The notes under the pieces: generated by a model
Seen by the model: the letters and a program-made list of their open reading frames with translations, nothing else
What the model was told of the DNA's origin: nothing
Databases searched by the model: none
NCBI RefSeq assembly: GCF_016805305.1
Contig: NZ_JAERQN010000005.1
Span: forward strand, 62,001 to 126,000
Length of the DNA stretch: 64,000 nt
Direction: 5' to 3'
Source of the DNA: Falsiroseomonas ponticola
Lineage (GTDB): Bacteria; Pseudomonadota; Alphaproteobacteria; Acetobacterales; Acetobacteraceae
In this document: in pieces, positions 50,497 to 59,804 of the stretch
How the letters are laid out: each line of letters opens with the position of its first letter
Numbering within the stretch: the first letter of the stretch is position 1
Position numbers and translations under genes: made by a program

Positions 50497-52578
50497 CTAC
50501 CCGGCGGGAACCTCGACGACGAGATTCCCGAACGCATCCATCACCGCGCTGTCGCCGGGGTGCAGATAGGTCGTCGCATCCATCTGCACGATGATCGCCG
50601 GGCCGAGCACCGTGGCACCGGCGCCCAGCGCATCGCGCCGCCAGACCGGCACGCGGGCGAGCCCCGTCTCCAGATGCACCGGCAGATGGGTGTAGGGCGC
50701 GCCAGGCCCCGCCACGGGTGCCGCTTCCGGCGCCGGGCCGGGCAGCGTGCCGAGCGCTGCCACCTCCAGCGTCACGATCTCCACCGGCGTATCGGGCTGC
50801 GCGAAGGTGTAGAGGCGCTCATGCTCCGCGTGGAAGCGCGCGATGGCTTCTTCCAGCCCGGTATGGTCCGCGGCGCGGCCGGGCCAATCCACGTAGAGCT
50901 CGAAGCCCTGGTGCATGTACCGCATCCCCGCCCGCCACCGGATTTCCCGCGCGGAAGCGGGTACGGATTCCGATTCCAGCCAGGCGGCCGCTTCCGCATC
51001 CAGCGCGCCGAAGGCGGCGGCGAGCGGCGCGGGGTCCGCGATGGGCGCGCGCATCATCACGGTGCGGGAGAACTCGTTGCGCAGCGGCGCGGCGAGCAGC
51101 CCCTCGGCGGAGAGCACGCCGGGGCTGGACGGCACCAGGATGCGCCGCATGCCGAGCAGCCGCGCGATGGCGCCGGCCTGCAGCGGTCCCGCGCCGCCGA
51201 AGGGCAGCAGCGCGAAATCGACGGGGTCATGCCCGCGCTGCACCGAGACCACGCGGATCGCGCCGGCCATGGCATTGTCCGCCACTGCGATGATGCCGCG
51301 CGCGGCGGCGTGCAGGTCCATGCCGAGCGGCTTCGCGATCCGTGCCTCGATCGCACGCGCGGCGGCGTCCACATCCAGCGTGATGGCGCCATCCAGCAGC
51401 GAGGGCGGCAGGCGGCCCAGCACCAGGTTCGCATCCGTCAGCGTCGGCTCCACGCCGCCGCGGCCATAGGCGACGGGGCCAGGCATGGCGCCGGCACTCG
51501 CGGGGCCGACGAGCAGCGCGCCTTCCGGCGAGACGCGGGCGATCGATCCTCCGCCCGCGCCGATGGTGTGGATGTCGATCATCGGCAGGCTGAGCGGCCA
51601 GTCGCCGACCTTGCCCTCGCTGGTCAGGCGCGGATCGCCATCGATCAGGCTGATATCGGCGGAGGTGCCGCCGACATCGAGGGTGATGAGCTTCGGATGC
51701 CCCGCGCGGAGCCCCAGCGCGCGCGCGCCGACGACACCGGCCGCGGGGCCGGAGAGCGCGGTCTGCACGGGCTGCTTCGCCGCGCCCTCGCCGCGGATCA
51801 CGCCGCCCGAGGATTTCATCAGCAGCAGCGGCGCGGCGATGCCGCCCTGTTTCAGCCGATCCTCGATCCGGCGGACATAGGTGGCCACGGCGGGCATGAC
51901 ATAGGCGTTGAGGGCGGTGGCCATGCTGCGCTCGTATTCGCGGAAGACGGGCAGCACCTCGCTGGAGAGCGTGATGGGAATGCCCGGCAGCTCCTCCGCC
52001 AGGATCGCGCCGGCGCGGCGTTCATGCGTGGGGTCGGCATAGGCGTGCAGGAAGCAGACGGCCACGACCTCCACGCCGAGGCGCCGGAACTCCGCCGCGG
52101 CGTCGCGCACGTCCTGCTCGACCAGCGCCTCCACCACGGCGCCGCCGGCGGCGAGCCTTTCACGAGCCTCGCGCACATGTTCCGGCGGGATGGGGCGGCG
52201 GGGCTTCTGCCAGGCATAGAGGTTCGCGTGGCGCGGGATGTCGTGGCGGCCGATCTCCAGCACATGGCGAAGCCCGGCCGTCGTCAGCAGGCCCGCCTTG
52301 GCGCCCTTCTGTTCCAGGATCGCATTCGTCGCGACGGTCGTCCCGTGCAGCACATGCGTGACCTCGGCGGGCGAGCGCCCGGCGATGGACAGGACCTGCG
52401 CGATGCCCTCCGCGAAGGCGCGGGAGCGGTCATCGGGCGTGGAGGAAACCTTGGCCTGCCAGCGCTGGCCACTCGCGCGATCGACCAGCACGATGTCGGT
52501 GAAGGTGCCGCCCGCATCGACCGCGACCGAGAGGCTGCCGCGGCCGTCCATGCCATCACTCATCCGCATTCCATCCAT
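50497..52578 (-). CDS. Hydantoinase A/oxoprolinase-family protein
   Basis: 693-aa full-length HyuA-type ATPase subunit. First phosphate motif VDAGGTFTDIVLVD (GGTFTD at 23-28), adenosine-lobe motif TLDVGGTSADISLI, then GAGGGSIA and FGGAGPL are all intact, and the C-terminal domain is present. Several in-frame ATGs (52578, 52569, 52563, 52554) make the exact start uncertain. An inverted repeat at 52588-52615 lies just upstream. Its natural partner is the convergent hyuB at 48674. Confidence 0.9.
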   Translation of the reverse strand: MDGMRMSDGMDGRGSLSVAVDAGGTFTDIVLVDRASGQRWQAKVSSTPDDRSRAFAEGIAQVLSIAGRSPAEVTHVLHGTTVATNAILEQKGAKAGLLTTAGLRHVLEIGRHDIPRHANLYAWQKPRRPIPPEHVREARERLAAGGAVVEALVEQDVRDAAAEFRRLGVEVVAVCFLHAYADPTHERRAGAILAEELPGIPITLSSEVLPVFREYERSMATALNAYVMPAVATYVRRIEDRLKQGGIAAPLLLMKSSGGVIRGEGAAKQPVQTALSGPAAGVVGARALGLRAGHPKLITLDVGGTSADISLIDGDPRLTSEGKVGDWPLSLPMIDIHTIGAGGGSIARVSPEGALLVGPASAGAMPGPVAYGRGGVEPTLTDANLVLGRLPPSLLDGAITLDVDAAARAIEARIAKPLGMDLHAAARGIIAVADNAMAGAIRVVSVQRGHDPVDFALLPFGGAGPLQAGAIARLLGMRRILVPSSPGVLSAEGLLAAPLRNEFSRTVMMRAPIADPAPLAAAFGALDAEAAAWLESESVPASAREIRWRAGMRYMHQGFELYVDWPGRAADHTGLEEAIARFHAEHERLYTFAQPDTPVEIVTLEVAALGTLPGPAPEAAPVAGPGAPYTHLPVHLETGLARVPVWRRDALGAGATVLGPAIIVQMDATTYLHPGDSAVMDAFGNLVVEVPAG

Positions 52579-52587
52579 GCCAGCACA

Positions 52588-52615
52588 GCATCGCGTGCGT
52601 TTTCACGCTTGATGC
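52588..52615. repeat. Imperfect inverted repeat upstream of hyuA, candidate operator
   Basis: GCATC-GCGTG (52588-52597), a CGTTTT loop and CACGC-TT-GATGC (52604-52615). The arms match over ten bases apart from a two-base bulge. Lies in the 59-base gap between hyuA and the binding-protein stop, so it could be an operator for hyuA or a terminator-like hairpin for the gene behind it. Confidence 0.4.
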
Positions 52616-52637
52616 TAGGCACCGCCGCGACGACGCG

Positions 52638-54221
52638 TCAAACGCGCCTGACGCCCGTGAAGGTCGAGAGCCCGACCGGAATATCGACCAGGTTGCGCTG
52701 ATGCGCGATCACCCGGAAATACTCGCCGAGCGGGAGATAGGGCACGTCCTGCCAGAACTGTGCCTGAATCTCCCGCGCCTTGGCCTGCTGCGCAGCGGTA
52801 TCGGGCGCCGCCATCCATTCCTGCCGCAGCCGTTCCAGCGCGGGGCTGTCAGGCCAGCCGAACCAGGCGCCCGAGCCATTGGCACGAAGGCCGAGATTAG
52901 CAACGGGGTCGAGCAGGCCGGCCGCGCTGAAGCCGGAGATGAAGACGTTCCAGCCGCCGCTTTCCGGCGGATTGCGGGACCCGCGCCGCTGCACGATGGT
53001 GCCCCAGTCCGCGGCATAGGCTTCGGCATTCATGCCGGCGCGACGGAACATGTCGACGGCCACTTCGCCCATCGCCTTGAGGAAGGCGAAGTCCATGGGC
53101 TGCAGCACCACCACCTTCTCCCCGCGATAACCCGCGGCGGCCAGGTCGCGCTTCACCTTCTCCATGTCACGCGGGCCGCGCAGCACGCCGATGCCCTCCT
53201 CATTCGCCATCGGCGTATTCGGCAGGAAGACGCCGACATCGGTGCGCCACAGGCTTCGGTCATCGCTGAAGGCGGCGGTCATGTAGGCGGATTGGTCGAG
53301 CGCGCCGAGCATGGCGCGGCGGATGGCGGGGTTGTTGAAGGGCGGATGAAGGTGGTTGAAGCGCAGCACGCTGATGCTGCTGTCCTCCGTGATCTTCACC
53401 GTCGCGTTGCGGCTGCGGCGCAGCACCGGCAGCAGATCGTTCGGCGCGTATTCGAGCCAATCGACCTCCCCCTGCTGCAGCGCGGCCGCGGCCGTCGCGG
53501 GGTCCGGCAGGATGTGCCACTCGATCCGGTCCATATGCGCGATCTTGGGCCCGGCGGAGCGGCTGGCGGTGCCTGTGGCGCGAGGCACATAGCCGTCGAA
53601 CTTCGAATAGACGACGCGCGCGCCGGAGACGCGCTCCCGCGCCTCGAACCGGAAGGGTCCGCTGCCGATCATCTCGGCGACGGGGCGCGAAGGATCGGTG
53701 CTGGCCAGGCGTTCCGGCATGATGGCCGGCATCGCGGCCGTCACCTTGCCGAGCGCGCGCGGCAGAAGCGGGAAGGGGCGCTTCAGGCGGAAGCGGATGG
53801 TGCGGTCGGTCGGTGCCGTCAGCTCGTCCGTCGCCGCGATCAGCTCCGCACCGAACATGTCGCGTGCCGCCCAGCGGCGGATGCTGGCGACGGCGTCGCG
53901 GCCGCGCACGGGTTCGCCATCATGGAAGCGGAGCCCCTCGCGCAGCGTCAGCGTCCAGATCCGGCCCTCATCCTCGACCACATGCCCTTCCACCATCTGC
54001 GGATGCAGGTTGTAGTCGGCGTCGAGCCCGTAGAGCGTGTCGAAGACCATGAAGCCATGGGTCAGCGTCACCGTCGCGGTATTGAACACGGGGTCCACCA
54101 CCGCGAGGTCCGCCTGCGGCACGAAGCGAAGCGTGCGGGATGCCGCGCCCTGCGCGCCGACCACGCGGGGGGCAGCGACCATGGCGCCGGCGGTGCCAAG
54201 GATCTGGCGGCGGGTGGGCAT
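52638..54221 (-). CDS. Family-5 periplasmic binding protein (orphan dipeptide/nickel type)
   Basis: 527-aa solute-binding protein. Signal peptide MPTRRQILGTAGAMVAAPRV has a twin-arginine-like TRRQILG. LRFVPQADLAVVDPVFNTA, LREGLRFHDGEPVRGRDAV and IRRAMLGALDQ are family hallmarks. AGGAGG lies seven bases upstream of ATG 54221. No permease or ATPase gene is linked, so it must use components elsewhere. It sits between hyuA (same strand) and the divergent D-aminoacylase gene, which suggests peptide-like or N-acylated ligands. Confidence 0.9.
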   Translation of the reverse strand: MPTRRQILGTAGAMVAAPRVVGAQGAASRTLRFVPQADLAVVDPVFNTATVTLTHGFMVFDTLYGLDADYNLHPQMVEGHVVEDEGRIWTLTLREGLRFHDGEPVRGRDAVASIRRWAARDMFGAELIAATDELTAPTDRTIRFRLKRPFPLLPRALGKVTAAMPAIMPERLASTDPSRPVAEMIGSGPFRFEARERVSGARVVYSKFDGYVPRATGTASRSAGPKIAHMDRIEWHILPDPATAAAALQQGEVDWLEYAPNDLLPVLRRSRNATVKITEDSSISVLRFNHLHPPFNNPAIRRAMLGALDQSAYMTAAFSDDRSLWRTDVGVFLPNTPMANEEGIGVLRGPRDMEKVKRDLAAAGYRGEKVVVLQPMDFAFLKAMGEVAVDMFRRAGMNAEAYAADWGTIVQRRGSRNPPESGGWNVFISGFSAAGLLDPVANLGLRANGSGAWFGWPDSPALERLRQEWMAAPDTAAQQAKAREIQAQFWQDVPYLPLGEYFRVIAHQRNLVDIPVGLSTFTGVRRV

Positions 54222-54347
54222 GGGCGGGCCTCCTCCGGATACGGCGTGGCCACGATGCACCAGGCGATGCAGGCGGGAAACGGTGTTTCTGCACGTCTTG
54301 GCGCGCAAGGCCGCGCGTTCCATGCTGCCGCGACGGAGGGCCAAGCC

Positions 54348-55802
54348 ATGACGCTGCGCTGCGACCTGATCATCCGCGATGCCACGCTGGTCGATGGCAC
54401 GGGCGGCCCGCGCCGTCGCGGCGATGTCGGCGTGAAGGGCGACCGGATCGTGGGCGTCGGCGACCTGTCTGGCATGGCCGCGGATCGGGAGGTGATGGCG
54501 CAGGGCCGCATCCTCTCCCCCGGCTTCATCGATGCGCATACGCATGATGACCAGGCGGTGCTCTGCGGCCCCGCCTGCATGCTCTGCCGCGTGTCGCAGG
54601 GCGTCACCACCGTCGTTGTCGGCAATTGCGGCATCAGCCTGGCGCCGGAGCCGATGAAGGAACGCCCGCCCGCGCCGCTGGACGGCGTCTGCGCGCCGGA
54701 ATGGTGGATCTTCGACAGCTTCGGCGCCTATGCGGAGCATCTGGAGAAGAAGCCATCGTCGGTGAACACGCTGGCGCTGGTCGGCCACATGTCGCTGCGC
54801 GTGGCCGCCATGGGCGGCGACACCACCCGCGCCGCGACGGACAGGGAAGCGGAGCGGATGCGCCGCAAGCTGGCGCAGTCCCTCGCTGAAGGCGCGGCCG
54901 GTTTCTCGACGGGGCTCTTCTACCCGCCCAGCAAGCACGCCCCGACCGAGGAGGTGATCGCGGTGGCGGAGGCGCTGCGGGAGCATCGCGGCCTCTATGT
55001 CACCCACATGCGCGACGAGGCCGATGGCGTGCTGGACAGCATCGAGGAGACGCTGCGCATCGGCAAGGCGGTGGGCGCCCCTATCATCATCAGCCACCAC
55101 AAATGCGCGCAGCCCGAGAATCACGGCCGCTCCGTCCAAACCCTGCCGCTGATCGAGCGCCACGCCGCCGACTACCCCGTGGCCTTCGACGTCTATCCCT
55201 ATACCGCCTCCTCCACCTCCCTCAGCGCACGCAAGCCGCGGCCCGACGTGCCCGTGCAGGTCACGACGTCACTGCCGCATCCCGCGATGGCGGGCCGCGC
55301 GCTGTCCGACATCGCGGAGGAATGGGGCGTGTCGCTGGAGGAAGCGGCGAAGCGCCTGACGCCCGGCGGCGGCGTCTTCCACAACATGGCGGAGGAGGAT
55401 GTGCGCCGGATCATGGCGCATCGCCTCTCCATGATCGGCAGCGATGGCGGGCCGCTGGCCAAGCATCCGCATCCGCGCCTCTGGGGCACCTTCCCGCGCG
55501 TTCTGGGCCGCTACTGCCGCGAACTCGGCCTCTTCGACCTGGAAACGGCCGTCCACAAGATGACAGGCCGCACCGCCGCGATCTTCGGCATCGCCGATCG
55601 CGGCACGCTGCGGGAAGGCGCCTTCGCCGACCTGGTGCTGTTCGATGCCGATACGGTGCTGGATCGCGCGACCTTCGTGGAGCCACGCCAGGTCGCCGAC
55701 GGCATCATCGAGACCTGGGTGAACGGCCAATCCGTCTATACCCACGCCGCCGGCGCCAGCGACACGCCGGCCGGGCGCCTGCTGCGGCGCCAGGTTCAGT
55801 AG
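54348..55802 (+). CDS. N-acyl-D-amino-acid deacylase family amidohydrolase
   Basis: 484-aa zinc amidohydrolase related to D-aminoacylase. Metal ligands are in DAHTHDD (62-68), Cys94 in GNCGIS, HMRDE and SHHK; the C-terminal GIADRGTLREGAFADLVLFD is typical. It would release D-amino acids from N-acyl forms. GGAGGG precedes ATG 54348. A much longer in-frame opening extends upstream antisense to the binding-protein gene and is spurious. The 3' end overlaps the convergent RidA gene by 7 bases. Confidence 0.9.
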   Translation: MTLRCDLIIRDATLVDGTGGPRRRGDVGVKGDRIVGVGDLSGMAADREVMAQGRILSPGFIDAHTHDDQAVLCGPACMLCRVSQGVTTVVVGNCGISLAPEPMKERPPAPLDGVCAPEWWIFDSFGAYAEHLEKKPSSVNTLALVGHMSLRVAAMGGDTTRAATDREAERMRRKLAQSLAEGAAGFSTGLFYPPSKHAPTEEVIAVAEALREHRGLYVTHMRDEADGVLDSIEETLRIGKAVGAPIIISHHKCAQPENHGRSVQTLPLIERHAADYPVAFDVYPYTASSTSLSARKPRPDVPVQVTTSLPHPAMAGRALSDIAEEWGVSLEEAAKRLTPGGGVFHNMAEEDVRRIMAHRLSMIGSDGGPLAKHPHPRLWGTFPRVLGRYCRELGLFDLETAVHKMTGRTAAIFGIADRGTLREGAFADLVLFDADTVLDRATFVEPRQVADGIIETWVNGQSVYTHAAGASDTPAGRLLRRQVQ

Positions 55803-56179
55803 ACCGCCGCGATGCACTCGATCTCCAGCAGGAATTCCGGCACCGGCAGCGCCGCCACCACGCAGGTGGTGCGCGCGGGCAGGTGCTCCGCCGGGAAGGC
55901 CTCCGCATAGAGGCGGTTCATCAGCCCCACATCCTCCGCCCGCGTCAGCAGCACGGTCGCCTTGAGGATTCCCTGCATGCTGCTGCCGCCTTCCGCCAGC
56001 GCGCGCTTCAGGTGCTGGATGACCAGGGCGAATTGCGCCTCGAACCCCTCCGGCACGCCGTCCGGCCCCATGGGACCGATGCCGGAGACGTAGAGCGTCG
56101 GCCCGTGGCGGACCGACTGGGCGAAGGGCGGGTATTGCCGGCCGCCCTGCGGCGGCATGAAGCGCGTGATTTCCGGCAT
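55796..56179 (-). CDS. RidA-family reactive-intermediate deaminase
   Basis: 127-aa RidA/YjgF/UK114 protein. Arg103 in PARTTCVVAALP and Glu121 in LEIECIA correspond to the substrate-binding residues. RidA hydrolyses reactive enamine/imine intermediates produced by PLP or flavin amino-acid enzymes to 2-oxo acids. ATG 56179 has CAGGGGG upstream. The gene is convergent with and overlaps the D-aminoacylase, and divergent from an M20 amidohydrolase; all three fit amino-acid salvage. Confidence 0.88.
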   Translation of the reverse strand: MPEITRFMPPQGGRQYPPFAQSVRHGPTLYVSGIGPMGPDGVPEGFEAQFALVIQHLKRALAEGGSSMQGILKATVLLTRAEDVGLMNRLYAEAFPAEHLPARTTCVVAALPVPEFLLEIECIAAVY

Positions 56180-56259
56180 CGGATGTTCCCCCTGGTCTTG
56201 CAGGCGCCTGGATGCCGGTTCCACCATGCGCGCGCAACAGCCACGGGTTTCCGTTCCCC

Positions 56260-57459
56260 ATGCCGAAGGTCGATACCGCCCGCTTCCTCGCGGATCTGAA
56301 CGAGCTGCGGAAGATCGGCGCCTACAAGACCGGCGTGCACCGCCCGACCTATTCGCCGGAGGATATGGAAAGCCGCCGCTGGCTCATGGACCGGATGCGC
56401 GAATGCGGGCTGGAACCCACCATGGACGGCATCGGCAACGTCATCGGCCGCCACCAGGGCCCGGGGCCGCATCTGCTGGTCGGCAGCCACATCGAAAGCC
56501 AGAACTACGCGGGCTGGCTGGATGGCGCGCTGGGCGTCATGGCCGGCGTGGCGCTGGCGCGCGCGGGCCTGCCCGTGGACGTCGCGGCCTGGGCGGATGA
56601 GGAAGGCCATTATGGCGGCTTCATCGGCAGCCGGTCCTTCATTGGCGAATTGCCGGAGGAGGAGATCGACCGCCTCGCCAACCGCTACCACGGCAAGCCC
56701 TTGCGCCAGGCGCTGCAGGAAGCGGGCCTGGCCGGCCTGCCGCGCATCGCCATGGAGCCCGGCCGCCACAAGGGCTTTCTCGAGATGCATATCGAGCAGG
56801 GGACGCAGCTGGAGGGCGCTGGCCAGCGCGTCGGCGTCGTCACCGGCATCGTCGCCATCTGGCAGTACCGCATCACCATCACCGGCATGCAGGACCATGC
56901 CGGCGGCACCACCATGGCGGAACGGAAGGACGCCGGCCTGACCGCGGTGCGCCTGCTGGCCATGCTGGATGAGCGCATGCCCATGGCCTGCGGCCCGCGC
57001 AGCACCTGGACCTGCGGCCGCATCGCGCTGGACCCCGGCGCGGCCTCCATCATCCCGGGCAAGGCGGAGGTGCTGTTCCAGTTCCGCGACGTGGAGGAGA
57101 CGGTGCTGGCCCGGATGGCGCAGGTGCTCGAATCCTGCGTGCAGGAAAGCAACCGCCGCGAACGCTGCCATGCGGTGCTGGAACCCATGAGCCTCTCCAA
57201 GCCCGCCCTCTGCGACCCCGCCATGCAGGCCGCGCTGGCCGGGGCGGCGGAGGCGCTGGCGCCGGGCGCCTGGCGGCACATGCCCTCCGGCGCCGGGCAT
57301 GATGCGCAGTACCTGGCCAAGCGCATGCCGGCCGCCATGCTCTTCACCCCCTCCATCGGCGGCATCAGCCATCATTGGAGCGAGGATACGAAGGAGGAGG
57401 ATCTGGCGCTCTGCGTCGGGGTCCTGGCCGAAGGCGCGGCGCGCTACCTGGCAGGCTGA
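56260..57459 (+). CDS. M20-family amidohydrolase (allantoate/N-carbamoyl-amino-acid hydrolase-like)
   Basis: 399-aa binuclear zinc hydrolase. Candidate metal residues: His77 and Asp88 (GSHIESQNYAGWLDGALG), Glu114/Glu115 (ADEEGHYGG), plus late GAGHDAQ and GGISHHWSED. The usual 'SHxDS' reads SHIES, so Asp is replaced by Glu at 79. Family members hydrolyse N-carbamoyl-L-amino acids, allantoate or ureidoglycine. ATG 56260 matches the conserved N-terminus; an in-frame ATG at 56212 is possible. It complements the Hyu pair by removing a carbamoyl group after hydantoin opening (inference). Confidence 0.88.
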   Translation: MPKVDTARFLADLNELRKIGAYKTGVHRPTYSPEDMESRRWLMDRMRECGLEPTMDGIGNVIGRHQGPGPHLLVGSHIESQNYAGWLDGALGVMAGVALARAGLPVDVAAWADEEGHYGGFIGSRSFIGELPEEEIDRLANRYHGKPLRQALQEAGLAGLPRIAMEPGRHKGFLEMHIEQGTQLEGAGQRVGVVTGIVAIWQYRITITGMQDHAGGTTMAERKDAGLTAVRLLAMLDERMPMACGPRSTWTCGRIALDPGAASIIPGKAEVLFQFRDVEETVLARMAQVLESCVQESNRRERCHAVLEPMSLSKPALCDPAMQAALAGAAEALAPGAWRHMPSGAGHDAQYLAKRMPAAMLFTPSIGGISHHWSEDTKEEDLALCVGVLAEGAARYLAG

Positions 57460-57501
57460 GCGCGGCAGCCTATCTGCATCCGGAACGGAGGGGATGGGCC
57501 G

Positions 57502-57837
57502 ATGAACACGCTCGGGATCGTGGTGCTGCTGGCGACGCTGGCCTTGGGTGCCCTGGCCGGCTTCCACTACCTCACGCGGACGCGCAGGCGCTGGGTGGTG
57601 ACGGCGCATCTGGTCGCCGCCATCGCGGCCCTGGCGGTGGTGGCGGCGCGCGTCGTGGCGGGCCCGCCCGGGCCGATGCCGGCCATCATCCCGCCGCTGC
57701 TCGTCGCGCTCGCCCTGGCGGGCGGCTATGGCGCCTTCCGCTGGCTGCGGCGCGGGGGCGGCGCCGTGCTCGGCCTGCATGTCGCCCTCGGGGCGGCCAG
57801 CTTCCTCGTCTTCCTGGCCTATATCCGCACGCCGTAA
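57502..57837 (+). CDS. Small hypothetical membrane protein
   Basis: 111-aa protein with about four hydrophobic segments (starting MNTLGIVVLLATLALGALAG) separated by short Arg-rich loops (TRTRRR, RWLRRGGG). ACGGAGGGG precedes the ATG, a strong ribosome site. No family recognised. It starts 42 bases after the M20 hydrolase and may be in its transcript. Confidence 0.7.
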   Translation: MNTLGIVVLLATLALGALAGFHYLTRTRRRWVVTAHLVAAIAALAVVAARVVAGPPGPMPAIIPPLLVALALAGGYGAFRWLRRGGGAVLGLHVALGAASFLVFLAYIRTP

Positions 57838-57884
57838 AGTTCCGGTAGGCTTCGCGCACAAGAAGCCTTGCGGAGGAACGACCC

Positions 57885-58970
57885 GTGGAAACCCCGAGCC
57901 CTGCGCGGCCTGCCGCCATGCGCCTCACGCGGCGCGCCGCATTCATGATCGGATTGGCGATGGCCGCGACCCCGGCCCTGGCGGCCGACTACCCGGCGCC
58001 CCGCGATGCCAGCTGGGTCGCGCGCGACTTCCGCTTCCACACCGGGGAGGTGATGCCCGAACTGCGCATCGGCTACACCACGGTCGGCGATCCCGGCGGC
58101 ATCCCCGTCCTCGTCCTGCACGGCACCGCGGGGTCCGCCCGCAGCATGCTGACGCCGGCCTTCGCCGGGCAGCTCTTCGGCGAGGGCCAGCCGCTCGATG
58201 CCCGGCGCCACTTCATCATCATCCCCGACGCCATCGGCACCGGCCGCACCGCCAAGCCCAGCGACGGGCTGCGCGGCAATTTCCCGCGCTACAACTACGA
58301 CGACATGGTGCTGGCGCAGCACCGGCTGGTGACGGAGGGCCTCGGCATCCGCCGCCTTCGCCTGGTGATCGGCAACTCCATGGGCGGCATGCATGCCTGG
58401 CTCTGGGGCACGAATTTCCCTGACTCGATGGATGCCATCGTCCCCATGGCGGCGCAGCCCACGGAGATGTCGGCCCGCAACTGGATGATGCGCCGCCTGC
58501 TGATCGAGACGGTGCGGCGCGACCCCGCCTACAACAACGGCTTCTACACGCAGCAGCCCGCCAGCCTCGGCCTTGCCAATGTCGTCTACGCCACCGGCAC
58601 CAATGGCGGCACGCTGAACCTCGCTGCCATCGCGCCGACGCGGGAAGCGGCGGACCGCATCATCGACCAGCGCCTGGCCGCGCCGCCGCCGGCCGATGCC
58701 AATGACTTCATCTGGCAGTGGGATTCGTCGCGGGACTACAACCCGGCGCCGAGGCTCGACCGCATCAAGGCGCGGGTACTCGCCATCAACGCGGCGGATG
58801 ACGAACGCAACCCGCCGGAGACGGGGCTGATGCAGGCGGCGATGCGCCGCGTGGCGAACGGCCAGCTGCTGCTGATCCCGGCCAGTGCCGAGACGCTCGG
58901 CCACGGCACCACCGGCAATGCGCGCTTCTGGGCGGAGGATCTCCGCCGCTTCATGGCGACGCTGCCCTGA
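57885..58970 (+). CDS. Secreted alpha/beta hydrolase (homoserine O-acetyltransferase-like)
   Basis: 361-aa alpha/beta-hydrolase. A signal peptide is likely (MRLTRRAAFMIGLAMAATPALA from residue 12), so the protein is probably periplasmic, unlike cytosolic MetX. The nucleophile is Ser165 in GNSMGG (163-168); VLVLHGTAGS is the oxyanion-hole strand, and the C-terminal AETLGHGTTG holds the likely catalytic His. GTG 57885 has GGAGGA seven bases upstream; ATG 57918 is an alternative. Convergent with the next hydrolase. Confidence 0.85.
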   Translation: METPSPARPAAMRLTRRAAFMIGLAMAATPALAADYPAPRDASWVARDFRFHTGEVMPELRIGYTTVGDPGGIPVLVLHGTAGSARSMLTPAFAGQLFGEGQPLDARRHFIIIPDAIGTGRTAKPSDGLRGNFPRYNYDDMVLAQHRLVTEGLGIRRLRLVIGNSMGGMHAWLWGTNFPDSMDAIVPMAAQPTEMSARNWMMRRLLIETVRRDPAYNNGFYTQQPASLGLANVVYATGTNGGTLNLAAIAPTREAADRIIDQRLAAPPPADANDFIWQWDSSRDYNPAPRLDRIKARVLAINAADDERNPPETGLMQAAMRRVANGQLLLIPASAETLGHGTTGNARFWAEDLRRFMATLP

Positions 58971-58973
58971 CGA

Positions 58974-59804
58974 TCAGTCCAGCAGGGCGGCGGCGATCCT
59001 GACCAGGCTGCCGCCCGGCACGCGCAGCGCCTCCAGCACCCGGAAATGGTCGGCGCCCGGAATCGGCACGAGCGCCCCGGGTGCCTGCGCCTCGCTGCGC
59101 AACTGGTGAAAGTCGCGGCTGTGGCGGACCAGTTCCGGCAGTTCCTTCGCGCCATAGGCGATGGCCAGCGGCTTCATCACCACCGGCCGCCGCGCGGGCG
59201 ACAGGTTCTGCACCTCGTCCTCCGTCAGCTTCAGCGCGGCATCCAGGTAGGTCTGCCGGATCGCCTCCAGGTCGAAGACGCCGGAGATGGCGAGCCCCGC
59301 CGTCACCGCCGGGTGTTCCAGCGCCATCGCCGTCAGATGCCCGCCGGCGGACCAGCCGGAAGCGATGATCGGCCCGGCGATGCCATGCGCCGCGCCATGG
59401 GCGGAGAGCCAGTCCAGCGCCGCGTTCACCTGCCAGCAGATGGTGGTCAGGCTGGCTTCCGGCGCCAGGGTGTAGCCGCAGAAGGCGGCGGACCAGCCCA
59501 TGGCCAGCACGCCTTCCGCCAGGTGGCAGAAATCCTGCCGCCGGTTGCGCTGCCAGTAGCCGCCATGGATGAAGACCAGGCAGGGCGCATGCGCGTCGCG
59601 GCCCGGGAACAGGTCCCAGGCCTCCCGCTCATGCGTGCCGAAGGCCAGGTCCAGATGGCCGGGATGCGCGGCGCGGAAGGCCGCCGCGGCGGCGTCGCGT
59701 TCGGCGATCAGGGCCGGGCTGTCAGCCACGGCTTCCGCGTTGTTGTAGGCGCGGTCACGCTCCGCCTGGCTGGCGGCGGCCCAGAAATCCGGCAGCGCCT
59801 TCAC
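58974..59804 (-). CDS. Alpha/beta hydrolase, arylformamidase-like
   Basis: 276-aa cytoplasmic hydrolase similar to kynurenine formamidase. HGGYW at 80-84 and nucleophile motif GWSAGG at 150-155 (Ser152) are characteristic; GADHFRVLEAL near the end carries the probable catalytic His. ATG overlaps the TGA of the D-2-hydroxyacid dehydrogenase (ATGA). No other kynurenine-pathway genes are close, so the substrate may be another amide or ester. A GCCCTG/CAGGGC hairpin (58964-58988) covers the junction with the convergent hydrolase. Confidence 0.82.
   Translation of the reverse strand: MKALPDFWAAASQAERDRAYNNAEAVADSPALIAERDAAAAAFRAAHPGHLDLAFGTHEREAWDLFPGRDAHAPCLVFIHGGYWQRNRRQDFCHLAEGVLAMGWSAAFCGYTLAPEASLTTICWQVNAALDWLSAHGAAHGIAGPIIASGWSAGGHLTAMALEHPAVTAGLAISGVFDLEAIRQTYLDAALKLTEDEVQNLSPARRPVVMKPLAIAYGAKELPELVRHSRDFHQLRSEAQAPGALVPIPGADHFRVLEALRVPGGSLVRIAAALLD

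Noticed and set aside
52701-54347. Open frame of ~550 codons upstream of and in frame with the D-aminoacylase on the plus strand
   Set aside because: It is fully antisense to the family-5 binding-protein gene, has no family-like residues, and arises from the high GC content. The ribosome site and conserved start are at 54348.
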